Source of the DNA: a bacterium | GTDB lineage: Bacteria; Desulfobacterota; Binatia; HRBIN30; CADEER01 | Assembly (NCBI GenBank): GCA_030430165.1 | Contig: JAUIGL010000074.1 | Location: 1 to 32,409 of the forward strand | Length of the DNA stretch: 32,409 nucleotides | Direction of reading: 5' to 3' | Shown: positions 16,156 to 24,253 of the stretch, one piece after another | Layout: every line of letters starts with the position of its first letter | Position numbering within the stretch: the first letter of the stretch is position 1 | Notes under the pieces: generated by a model | Seen by the model: the letters and a program-made list of their open reading frames with translations, nothing else | The model's database searches: none | Told to the model about the DNA's origin: nothing | Position numbers and translations under genes: made by a program

Positions 16156-19100
16156 ATGAACCGCGCGATTGCATGGTTCGCCACCAATAGCGTCGCCGCC
16201 AATCTGCTGCTGCTGCTGATCACGGTCGGCGGACTGCTGACCATCCCCGGCATACGCCAGGAAGTCTTCCCCGAGATCAGCGTCGAGGTGATCACGGTTG
16301 CCGTACCCTACCCGGGCGCGGCACCGGCGGAAGTCGAGGAAGCCATCTGCATCCGCGTCGAGGAGCAGCTCAACGGCATCGACGGTATCGATCGCATCCA
16401 CTCCACCGCGCGCGAGGGCGTCGGTCAGATCACGATCGAGCTCGAGACCAACACCGACCCGCGGCGCGCGCTCGACGAAATCAAGTCGCGCATCGACGCC
16501 ATCGACACCTTCCCCGAGGAAGCCGAGAAACCGGTGGTGCAGCAGCTGGTCGTGCGGCAGAGCGTTCTGTCGATCGCGATTGCCGGCGACGCCTCCGAGC
16601 ACACCCTGAAGAAACTCGGCCAACGGGTGCGCGACGACATCGCCGCGATCCCCGGCATCACCCACGTCGATCTAACCCTGGCGCGGCCCTACGAGATCTC
16701 GATCGAAGTCTCCGAGGCACAGCTGCGGCGCTACGGCCTCACCTTCTCCGAGGTCGCCGACGCGGTGCGCCAGGCTTCGATCGATCTGCCCGGCGGCTCG
16801 ATCAAGAGCGACTCGGGCGAGATCCTGCTGCGCACCAAGGGCCAGGCATACCACGGCAACGAGTTCGAGCAGCTGGTTCTCTACTCGAACCGCGACGGCA
16901 CCCGCCTCACCCTCGGCGAGGTGGCGACGGTGATCGACGGCTTCGAGGACACCGACGTATCGGCCAGCTTCGACGGAAAGCCCGCGGTGCTGGTCAAGGT
17001 GTTTCGCGTCGGCCAACAGAGCGCGCTGCAGATCGCCGGCGCCGTCCACGAATACGTCGCATCGATGCGGCAACAGGTTCCCGAGAACATCAATCTCATC
17101 ATCTGGGACGACTCGTCGGAGATTCTGCGGGCCCGCCTCAACACGCTGCTGCGCAATGGGCGCGACGGGTTCCTGCTGGTGATCGCGGTGCTCGCGCTGT
17201 TCCTCAAACTGCGCGTCGCGTTCTGGGTGATCGTCGGCGTTCCGGTCTGTTTCCTCGGCACGCTGTGGCTGATGCCGCTCTACGACATCTCGATCAACGT
17301 CATCTCGCTGTTCGCCTTCATCGTCGTGCTCGGCGTGCTGGTCGACGACGCGATCGTCATCGGCGAAAACATTCACCGCCACCACGAGAACGGCGAGGGC
17401 GGACTCGAGGGCGCGATCCGCGGCACGCATCAGGTGGCGATCCCGGTGACCTTCGGCGTGCTGACCACGGTCGCTGCGTTCGCTCCGCTGATGAACATCC
17501 CCGGCCCGATGGGTTTGCTGATGCTGCAGATCCCGCTCTGCGTCATCACGGCATTGGGCTTTTCGCTACTCGAGTCGACCCTGATCCTGCCGGCGCACCT
17601 GGCGCACGCCGCCGGCTCCCACCAAACCCGCAACCGCGTCTCCGCCGCCTGGGAGCGGTTCCAGTCGCGCTTCAGCTCCGGCCTCGCCTGGTTCGTGGCG
17701 CACGCCTATCGGCCGACGCTCGAACGCGCCCTCGAGTGGCGGTACCTGACGGTGGCGCTCGGCATCGCCACTCTGATCACGACCATGGGGCTGAGCTTCG
17801 GTGGCTGGATCCGGTTCGCGTTCTTCCCCGCGGTCGAGGCCGACCAGGCGGTCGCCTACCTCACCATGCCGCAGGGAACGCCGGCGCGGGTCACCGCCGA
17901 GGGCGTCGCCGTGCTCGAAGCGAGCGCCAACCGCGTGCTCGCCGAGATCGAGGCGGAAACCGGCGAGAACGTGCTGCGCCATTTGATGGCTTCGACCGGC
18001 GAGCAGCCCTTCAAGACTCGGCAGTCGCGCTCGGCCGGAATCGGATCGATCAGCCAAGCGCATCTCGGCGAGGTCAATCTGGCGCTGAAGCCTTCCGAAG
18101 AGCGCAACGTGACCTCGGGCGAGGTGATGAAGCGATGGCGCGAGGCAACGCCGCCGATTCCGGGCGCGGTCGAAGTCGCATTCAGCTCGACCCTGATCCA
18201 CGGCGGCGAGCCGGTCAACGTCCAGCTCCAGGGCAACGACCTCGAACGCCTGCGCGTCGCCGCCGAGCGGGTCAAGGAACACCTCGGCACCTACCCCGGC
18301 GTGGTCGACATCACCGACTCGTTCCGCGAAGGCAAGCGCGAGGTGAAGATGCGCATCCTGCCCGAGGCCGAGGCCTTGGGACTGACCATGGCCCAGCTCG
18401 GCCGCCAGGTGCGCCAGGCCTTCTACGGCGAGGAGGCGCAGCGCATCCAGCGCGGCCGCGACGACGTCAAGGTCATGGTGCGCTACCCGACCGCCCTGCG
18501 CCGCTCCCTCACCGACATCGAGGAAATGCGCGTCCGCACCCCCGACGGCGCCGAGGTTCCGTTCCGCTCGGTCGCCGAGACCACGATCGGCCGCGGCTAC
18601 GCCAGCATCCAACGCACCGATCGGCAGCGGATCGTCAACGTCACCGCCGACGTCGATGTCGAGCGCGCCAACGCCAACCAGGTCAACGAGTCGATCCGCA
18701 CCAACTTCCTGCCGGTGCTGCGCTCCGAGTTCCCCGGCGTGCGCGCCACCTTCGAGGGCGAGGCGCGCGAGCAGTCGGAGTTCCTCGCCGCCATGGCCAA
18801 GGGGTTCCTGCTGGCGATCCTGGCGATCTACGCCCTGCTGGCGATCCCGCTCGGATCCTACCTGCAGCCTTTGATCATCATGTCGGCGATCCCCTTCGGC
18901 CTGATCGGCGCGATCTGGGGCCATGCCGCGCTCGGCTGGGATCTCAGCATGTTCTCGGTGATCGGGATCGTCGCCCTGACCGGGGTCGTCGTCAACGACA
19001 GCCTGGTGCTGGTGAGCTACGTCAACGAGATGCGCAGTGAAGGCGTACCCCTGCGCCACGCCATCCGCGAAGCCGGCGTCACCCGCTTTCGACCGATCCT

Positions 19101-19338
19101 ATTGACCTCGCTGACCACCTTCGCCGGCCTGACTCCGTTGATGATGGAACGCAGCGTTCAGGCACAGTTCCTCATTCCGATGGCCATCTCGCTGTCGTTC
19201 GGCGTCCTCTTCGCGACCGCAATCTCCCTGGTCATCGTCCCGTGCATCTACTTGATCGTCGAGGACCTGAGCCGCCTGCGCGCCCGAACACCGCACGACC
19301 AACCGGTTCCAGCGGTCGGGGAATCGGCCAGCGGCTAA
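16156..19338 (+). CDS. RND efflux transporter permease, AcrB type (pump 3)
   Basis: This is a full-length pump of 1060 residues. Helix 1 is NRAIAWFATNSVAANLLLLL, nearly identical to pump 1. The helix 4 Asp pair is at 397-398 in LGVLVDDAIVIGEN and the helix 10 motif is GVVVNDSLVLVSY (Asn947-Asp948). It shares RQVRQAFYGEEAQRIQRGRD and the EQPFKTRQS segment with pump 1. ATG 16156 is chosen because its first residues align with the other two pumps; a TTG at 16126 would add ten unrelated residues. It follows the adaptor in the same transcription unit, giving a standard repressor-adaptor-pump operon. No outer-membrane factor gene follows; transcription meets the convergent acyltransferase gene seven bases after the stop. 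Confidence 0.95.
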   Translation: MNRAIAWFATNSVAANLLLLLITVGGLLTIPGIRQEVFPEISVEVITVAVPYPGAAPAEVEEAICIRVEEQLNGIDGIDRIHSTAREGVGQITIELETNTDPRRALDEIKSRIDAIDTFPEEAEKPVVQQLVVRQSVLSIAIAGDASEHTLKKLGQRVRDDIAAIPGITHVDLTLARPYEISIEVSEAQLRRYGLTFSEVADAVRQASIDLPGGSIKSDSGEILLRTKGQAYHGNEFEQLVLYSNRDGTRLTLGEVATVIDGFEDTDVSASFDGKPAVLVKVFRVGQQSALQIAGAVHEYVASMRQQVPENINLIIWDDSSEILRARLNTLLRNGRDGFLLVIAVLALFLKLRVAFWVIVGVPVCFLGTLWLMPLYDISINVISLFAFIVVLGVLVDDAIVIGENIHRHHENGEGGLEGAIRGTHQVAIPVTFGVLTTVAAFAPLMNIPGPMGLLMLQIPLCVITALGFSLLESTLILPAHLAHAAGSHQTRNRVSAAWERFQSRFSSGLAWFVAHAYRPTLERALEWRYLTVALGIATLITTMGLSFGGWIRFAFFPAVEADQAVAYLTMPQGTPARVTAEGVAVLEASANRVLAEIEAETGENVLRHLMASTGEQPFKTRQSRSAGIGSISQAHLGEVNLALKPSEERNVTSGEVMKRWREATPPIPGAVEVAFSSTLIHGGEPVNVQLQGNDLERLRVAAERVKEHLGTYPGVVDITDSFREGKREVKMRILPEAEALGLTMAQLGRQVRQAFYGEEAQRIQRGRDDVKVMVRYPTALRRSLTDIEEMRVRTPDGAEVPFRSVAETTIGRGYASIQRTDRQRIVNVTADVDVERANANQVNESIRTNFLPVLRSEFPGVRATFEGEAREQSEFLAAMAKGFLLAILAIYALLAIPLGSYLQPLIIMSAIPFGLIGAIWGHAALGWDLSMFSVIGIVALTGVVVNDSLVLVSYVNEMRSEGVPLRHAIREAGVTRFRPILLTSLTTFAGLTPLMMERSVQAQFLIPMAISLSFGVLFATAISLVIVPCIYLIVEDLSRLRARTPHDQPVPAVGESASG

Positions 19339-19345
19339 CCGTCAT

Positions 19346-20755
19346 TCAGAACTGAAAGTAGATGAAGCGCTGCGTTGCTGGACCGAGGACGTAGAGAGCC
19401 GCGCAAGCGAGGGCGTAGCCGACGCCCTGGGCAATCGGCGGCAATCGCAGGTATGCGCGGCGCAGCTCGACCGGCACCGGCACGAGGTGCAAGACCGCCA
19501 GTACGGCGACGAGTCCGGCACACATTCCGACAAACGGCGTCAAGTCCAAACCGGGATTGGCGAGCGCGGAAAACACTCCCAACGCCTGATCGAACGTTGG
19601 CGAGCGGAAGAACACCCAAGCAATACAGACCACATGGAACACGGCGATCTTCTTGCCGGCGACGATCAGCGACCCGTTCGATGCTGGCGCCGCTGGACGC
19701 CGTCGCTCTACCACCCGGTGCGCGACCAACCACAGGCCGTGCAATGCGCCCCAGATCACGAAGTTCCAAGCCGCACCGTGCCAGAGCCCGCCAAGCAACA
19801 TGGTGATCATCAGATTCACATTGGTCCGCAGGCGAGATCGCCGGTTGCCTCCGAGGGAAACGTAGAGGTAATCGCGCAGCCAGGTCGACAGCGAGATGTG
19901 CCAGCGACGCCAGAACTCGCGCGGATTGGTAGAAAGATACGGGCGGTCGAAATTCTCCGGGATTCGAAATCCGAACAACCGCCCCACGCCGATGGCGATG
20001 TCACTATACCCAGAGAAGTCGAAATAGATCTGGAATGCGTACGCATAGGTCGCGAGGAGCACGGTGGACCCACAGTACCTTGCGGGCGCCAAATAGATGC
20101 CGTCGACGAGTTGGCCCAAGGTGTCCGCAAGCACCATCTTCTTCAGCAAGCCAGCAGCGATGCGCACCATCCCCTGCTCGAAGTCACTGCCCACGAAGCT
20201 GCGACGGGCAGCCAGTTGCGGCAGGAATTCTCGCGATCGGACGATCGGACCGGCGACCAGCTGCGGAAAAAACGAAACGTAGACTGCGAAGTCGAGCAAG
20301 CTCCGGGTGGCGCGTTGCTCTCCCCGATAGACGTCGATCGTATAGCTCAGCGTCTGGAACGTATAGAAGGAGATGCCCACAGGCAGCGCCACGTTCCAAC
20401 CGAAGGTGCTGGTGTACGGCACGGACCCGAAAAGCAGCGCCCACTGCTCGAGCAGGAACTCGCCGTACTTGAAGTAGCCGAGAATCCCGAGGTTGCCGGC
20501 AACGCTGAGAGCGACGATGGCGCGCCTCAGCGAAGGCGAGCGGGCGCGATCCAAGTACCGCGCCAGAGTGAAGTCGAACCCCGTCGAGAACGCGAGAAGA
20601 AAAACGAACGGGGGGTTCCAGGAGCCGTAGAACACATAGCTGGCGACGAGCAGCACCCACTTGCGAGCGCGCTCCCACGAGGCCGGAAAGACGCCGAAGT
20701 AGACGGCCAGAACGACCGGCAGAAAGACCGCAAACTCGAAGCTATTGAACAGCAT
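19346..20755 (-). CDS. MBOAT-family O-acyltransferase, AlgI-like
   Basis: This is a 469-residue polytopic membrane protein. It begins MLFNSFEFAVFLPVVLAVYF as in AlgI, then shows FYGSWNPPF, ALPVGISFYTFQTLSYTIDVYRG, the FPQLVAGPIVR signature, FDFSGYSDIAIGVGRLFGF and FWRRWHISLSTWLRDYLY (His286). The catalytic-type His lies in GGLWHGAAWNFVIWG (His326), matching the essential His of AlgI. AlgI passes acetyl groups across the inner membrane for O-acetylation of alginate or cellulose; here the acceptor glycan is unknown. The SGNH protein immediately upstream is the expected periplasmic partner. The gene is convergent with pump 3. Codon choice looks somewhat less GC-extreme than in the pump genes, which could reflect different origin. 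Confidence 0.93.
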   Translation of the reverse strand: MLFNSFEFAVFLPVVLAVYFGVFPASWERARKWVLLVASYVFYGSWNPPFVFLLAFSTGFDFTLARYLDRARSPSLRRAIVALSVAGNLGILGYFKYGEFLLEQWALLFGSVPYTSTFGWNVALPVGISFYTFQTLSYTIDVYRGEQRATRSLLDFAVYVSFFPQLVAGPIVRSREFLPQLAARRSFVGSDFEQGMVRIAAGLLKKMVLADTLGQLVDGIYLAPARYCGSTVLLATYAYAFQIYFDFSGYSDIAIGVGRLFGFRIPENFDRPYLSTNPREFWRRWHISLSTWLRDYLYVSLGGNRRSRLRTNVNLMITMLLGGLWHGAAWNFVIWGALHGLWLVAHRVVERRRPAAPASNGSLIVAGKKIAVFHVVCIAWVFFRSPTFDQALGVFSALANPGLDLTPFVGMCAGLVAVLAVLHLVPVPVELRRAYLRLPPIAQGVGYALACAALYVLGPATQRFIYFQF

Positions 20756-20823
20756 GATTGCCGCGGCGGTTGCAGCGGATACGCTGCTGCCAGGCCACCT
20801 CGCGGCAGCGAGTGGAGTCGATA

Positions 20824-21858
20824 TCAGCGCCCATTCGGGCCTTCACGGCGAGGGACATATCGATCCATGATCCCCTCTGCCCAGCTCGCCATCCGCCGCA
20901 TCCCGTCGGCGGTGTAGTGAGCGCCCGCATCGCGGAAATCGGATCTTTGGAGAAAGTCGTGCAAGTCGTGAAACCGGCCACCCGCAGAGCCGACCATCTC
21001 GCCCACATCGGCGATCCGGGCTCGAGTACGCGGCCCGTATCTCCCCTCGTCCTCGAGAAGCTGATACGGAATTGGAGGCACCACGACTTCGACTCGCACC
21101 CCCCGCCCGACCGCCATGCGCACGGTTGCCTCGAGCATGCGTGCGGCCGGAGCAGCACGGTCGAAAGGCATGTCGTAAGACCTCACCAAAGCAGCATAGC
21201 CCCCGTAAAACCCGGCCTCGCCCGTCGAATCCCCGCCGCGCCACCTGGGCAACCATGCCTCGCGCAGCCCCTCGCGCCGTCCTTCGACCCGCAAGAATGC
21301 ATCCTCAACGGTTTGCCAACGCAAGGCTCGATACAACAAGACCTCGGGCAGCGTCATTCCCCGTCCGTGCCAAGGAAGACGCAAGGATGCCAAGACCAGG
21401 TCCTCTGGAATCATCGAAACCAAGTCGTTGTAGCGCGGACCTCGGGCGCCGAACTGCCGGACTCCGGTCACGAGCACGACCGCCGACGGTTTGTGTTTCA
21501 GCAGCTCGCCCATCACGCTGTAGTACGCGTACGTATCCGCACCACCGTAAGCTATGAGAACGACCTGCCCCTGGCGGAACTCACGCATCGCGACATTGAC
21601 GTAGGAAGGCACGCCGCTCATCCTCATTGCCGTCGAGTTGCCGAGCCAGACGACACGCGGTTCGACGCGAGCCGACCGACCCAGCTGACTCCGGTACGAT
21701 TGCCGATGACGGTACCGCGACTGGCCCCGCTGCAGGGCGACGTCGGTGTCGAACCCGGCGATGGCGCAAAGAAACGCCAAACCGGCGACGCTCCAAGCAA
21801 AGATGCCCCCAAGGTGTCGTCTATCCGTCGGGCGCCGGTTTGCAACTAGGTCGTCCAA
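20824..21858 (-). CDS. SGNH/GDSL hydrolase-like protein, probable O-acetylation partner
   Basis: This is a 344-residue protein with one N-terminal membrane anchor or signal (about 17-35) and an exported domain. The SGNH block I equivalent is PRVVWLGNSTAMRM, with Ser75 as candidate nucleophile in GNS rather than GDS. A Gly-rich strand (VVLIAYGGADTY) would be block II. Near the C-terminus, SDFRDAGAHYTADGM supplies the Asp310 and His314 candidates of block V. This layout resembles AlgJ/AlgX-type proteins and the DltD-like partners of MBOAT acyltransferases, which complete acetyl transfer in the periplasm. The start is TTG 21858, with GGAGA about 14 bases upstream; no ATG precedes the anchor. The gene is 68 bases upstream of the MBOAT gene on the same strand, so a two-gene operon is likely. 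Confidence 0.82.
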   Translation of the reverse strand: MDDLVANRRPTDRRHLGGIFAWSVAGLAFLCAIAGFDTDVALQRGQSRYRHRQSYRSQLGRSARVEPRVVWLGNSTAMRMSGVPSYVNVAMREFRQGQVVLIAYGGADTYAYYSVMGELLKHKPSAVVLVTGVRQFGARGPRYNDLVSMIPEDLVLASLRLPWHGRGMTLPEVLLYRALRWQTVEDAFLRVEGRREGLREAWLPRWRGGDSTGEAGFYGGYAALVRSYDMPFDRAAPAARMLEATVRMAVGRGVRVEVVVPPIPYQLLEDEGRYGPRTRARIADVGEMVGSAGGRFHDLHDFLQRSDFRDAGAHYTADGMRRMASWAEGIMDRYVPRREGPNGR

Positions 21859-22036
21859 ATGAACTCTGTCTCCGTCTTCGCGCCTGGATGCCGCTCCCCC
21901 TGGCCGCGAACGCGCACGACCCTACCATTCCCGCGCTCCGTGTAGAAACTGAACCCAAGGCCGGGTAGTGGTTCGCTCGAACAGCGCGCAACCAGGACTG
22001 GTACAAAGCCGCCCACAGCTGCTAACCCAGATCCCA

Positions 22037-24247
22037 ATGCACGAAACCAAACCGCAGCGCAGCTGGCGCGATCTCGTTCCGTTCGGCCTCGCCCACACCA
22101 AGCCGCGCCACTTCCGCGAGATGGCGCGGATCGCCTGGGAGAACGCCGACAACCTGCCCTACGCCTGGCAGGTGCTGAGCAAGGGAGTGTGCGACGGCTG
22201 CGCGCTCGGCACCACCGGGCTGCGCGACTGGACCATCGACGGCACTCATCTGTGCCTGACCCGGCTCAACCTGCTGCGCCTGAACACGATGCCCGCGTTC
22301 GCCGCGGAGCTGCTCGCCGACGTCGAACCGCTGGAGAAGCTCGACAACGCGCAACTGCGCCAGCTCGGCCGCATCCCCTACCCGTTCATCCGCCGGCCGG
22401 GCGAGCGTGGCTTCCGCCGCGCCTCCTGGGACGAGGCGCTGGCGCTGATCGCCGAGCGCATCCGGGCGTCGCCCCCGGAACGAATCGCCTTCTTCCTCAC
22501 CTCGCGCGCGATCACCAACGAGACCTACTACGTCGCCCAGAAGGCGGCGCGCTTTCTCGGCACCAACAACGTCGACAACGCCGCCCGCCTCTGCCACTCA
22601 CCGTCGACCGGCGCCATGAAGCACGCGCTCGGTGTCGCGGCGACGACCTGCAGCTACAGCGACTGGTGGAAGACCGACCTGATCGTCTTCTTCGGCTCCA
22701 ACCCGGCCAACGACCAGCCGGTGGCGATGAAGTACCTGGTCGAAGCCAAGCGACGCGGCGCCAAGGTGATCCTGGTCAACCCCTACCGGGAGCCGGGAAT
22801 GGAGCGCTACTGGGTCCCATCGAACGTATCCAGCGCGCTGTTCGGAACCGACATCACCGACTACTGGTTTCCGGTCGCACAGGGAGGCGACATCGCCTTC
22901 CTCTACGGCGTGATCAAGATCCTGATCGAGAACGGCTGGTACGACGAGGCCTTCGTCGAGGATCACAGTGCCGCCTTCGACGAGCTGCGCGCGGGTTGCG
23001 ACGCGCTCGAGTGGAACGAGCTCGAACGCGGCGCCGGGCTCGGTCGCGCGAGCATGGCCGAGCTCGCCGAGTTGGTGCGCGACGCCGGCAGCGGCGTCTT
23101 CGTCTGGAGCATGGGCATCACCCAACACCGCTTCGGCGGCGACGCCGTGCAGATGATCCTCAATCTCGGCCTGCTGCGTGGCTTCGTCGGCCGCGACGGC
23201 TGCGGCCTGATGCCGATCCGCGGTCACTCCGGAGTGCAGGGCGGCGCCGAGATGGGCGCCTACGCCACCGTGTTTCCCGGCGGCGTGCCGATCGACGAGG
23301 AGAATGCCGCGGCGCTTGCCGAACGCTACGGCTTCGCGGTGCCGTCGCGCCCCGGGTTGACCGGCCCCGAGATGGTCGAATCGGCGGCGCGCGGCGAGCT
23401 CGACCTACTCCACTGCGTCGGCGGCAACTTCCTGCGCACCCTCCCCGACCCCGACTACGTGCGCGACGCGATGCGCAAGATCCCGGTGCGGGTGCACCAG
23501 GACATCATTCTCAGCGACCAGATGTTCATCGAGCCGGAGCAGGCGGTGGTGCTGCTGCCGGCCAAGACGCGCTACGAGCAGGACGGCGGCGGCACCCAGA
23601 CCAGCACCGAGCGCCGCGTCATGTTCAGCCCGCAGCTCGACCGCCAGGTCGGCGAGGCGCGCGCCGAGTGGGCGGTGCTGCGCGACATCGCGCTCGCCGT
23701 CGACGGCGATGCCGGCAATGCCTTCGGCTGCGACGGCGGCGCCGCGATCCGCGACGAGATCGCCGCCGTCATTCCCGCCTACGCGCAGATCCGCGAGCTG
23801 TCGCGGCAGGGCGACGCCTTCCAGTACGGCGGCGCCCACCTCGGCGCCGGGTGGAAGTTCGCCACCGGCGACGGACGCGCCCACTTCCGCGCCGTCGAGC
23901 TGCCGACGCCCCCCGCCGCGGATGGCAGCTTCGAGCTCAGCACCCGGCGCGGCAAGCAGTTCAACTCGATGATCTACGCCGAGGTCGATCCGCTCACCGG
24001 TGCCGAGCGCGACGCCGTCTTCATCAACCCCGAAGACGCCGCCGACCTGCACCTGCGCAGCGGCGACCGCGTCGCGCTGTTCAATCAGCAGGGGCGCTAC
24101 GAGGGCCGGATCTTTCTCGCGCCAATCGCGCGCGGCAGCCTGCAGGTGCACTGGCCGGAGGGCAACGTTTTGATCGCCACCGGCATCGAGGACACCCTCG
24201 GCGGGGTGCCCGATTACAATGCGCGGGTGCGCATCGAGCCGAGCTGA
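22037..24247 (+). CDS. FdhF/YdeP-family molybdopterin oxidoreductase
   Basis: This 736-residue protein belongs to the DMSO-reductase superfamily. Near the N-terminus CDGC (Cys52, Cys55) and Cys73 resemble the incomplete Cys pattern of YdeP rather than the four-Cys iron-sulfur site of formate dehydrogenase H. NNVDNAARLCHSPSTGAM aligns with the FdhH segment around selenocysteine 140, placing Cys186 as the likely Mo ligand. Further family segments are FFGSNPANDQPVAMKYL, AKVILVNPYREPGMERY, MGITQHRFGGDAVQMILNLGLLRGFVG, CGLMPIRGHSGVQGG and C-terminal FNSMIYAEVDPLTGAERDAVFI. It is cytoplasmic: no signal or twin-arginine motif is present. E. coli YdeP is linked to acid resistance; the substrate of this group is unsettled. 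An in-frame GTG at 21968 would add 23 residues without family similarity, so ATG 22037 is preferred. It is divergent from the SGNH gene and ends 6 bases from a convergent gene. Confidence 0.92.
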   Translation: MHETKPQRSWRDLVPFGLAHTKPRHFREMARIAWENADNLPYAWQVLSKGVCDGCALGTTGLRDWTIDGTHLCLTRLNLLRLNTMPAFAAELLADVEPLEKLDNAQLRQLGRIPYPFIRRPGERGFRRASWDEALALIAERIRASPPERIAFFLTSRAITNETYYVAQKAARFLGTNNVDNAARLCHSPSTGAMKHALGVAATTCSYSDWWKTDLIVFFGSNPANDQPVAMKYLVEAKRRGAKVILVNPYREPGMERYWVPSNVSSALFGTDITDYWFPVAQGGDIAFLYGVIKILIENGWYDEAFVEDHSAAFDELRAGCDALEWNELERGAGLGRASMAELAELVRDAGSGVFVWSMGITQHRFGGDAVQMILNLGLLRGFVGRDGCGLMPIRGHSGVQGGAEMGAYATVFPGGVPIDEENAAALAERYGFAVPSRPGLTGPEMVESAARGELDLLHCVGGNFLRTLPDPDYVRDAMRKIPVRVHQDIILSDQMFIEPEQAVVLLPAKTRYEQDGGGTQTSTERRVMFSPQLDRQVGEARAEWAVLRDIALAVDGDAGNAFGCDGGAAIRDEIAAVIPAYAQIRELSRQGDAFQYGGAHLGAGWKFATGDGRAHFRAVELPTPPAADGSFELSTRRGKQFNSMIYAEVDPLTGAERDAVFINPEDAADLHLRSGDRVALFNQQGRYEGRIFLAPIARGSLQVHWPEGNVLIATGIEDTLGGVPDYNARVRIEPS

Positions 24248-24253
24248 CCCGAT

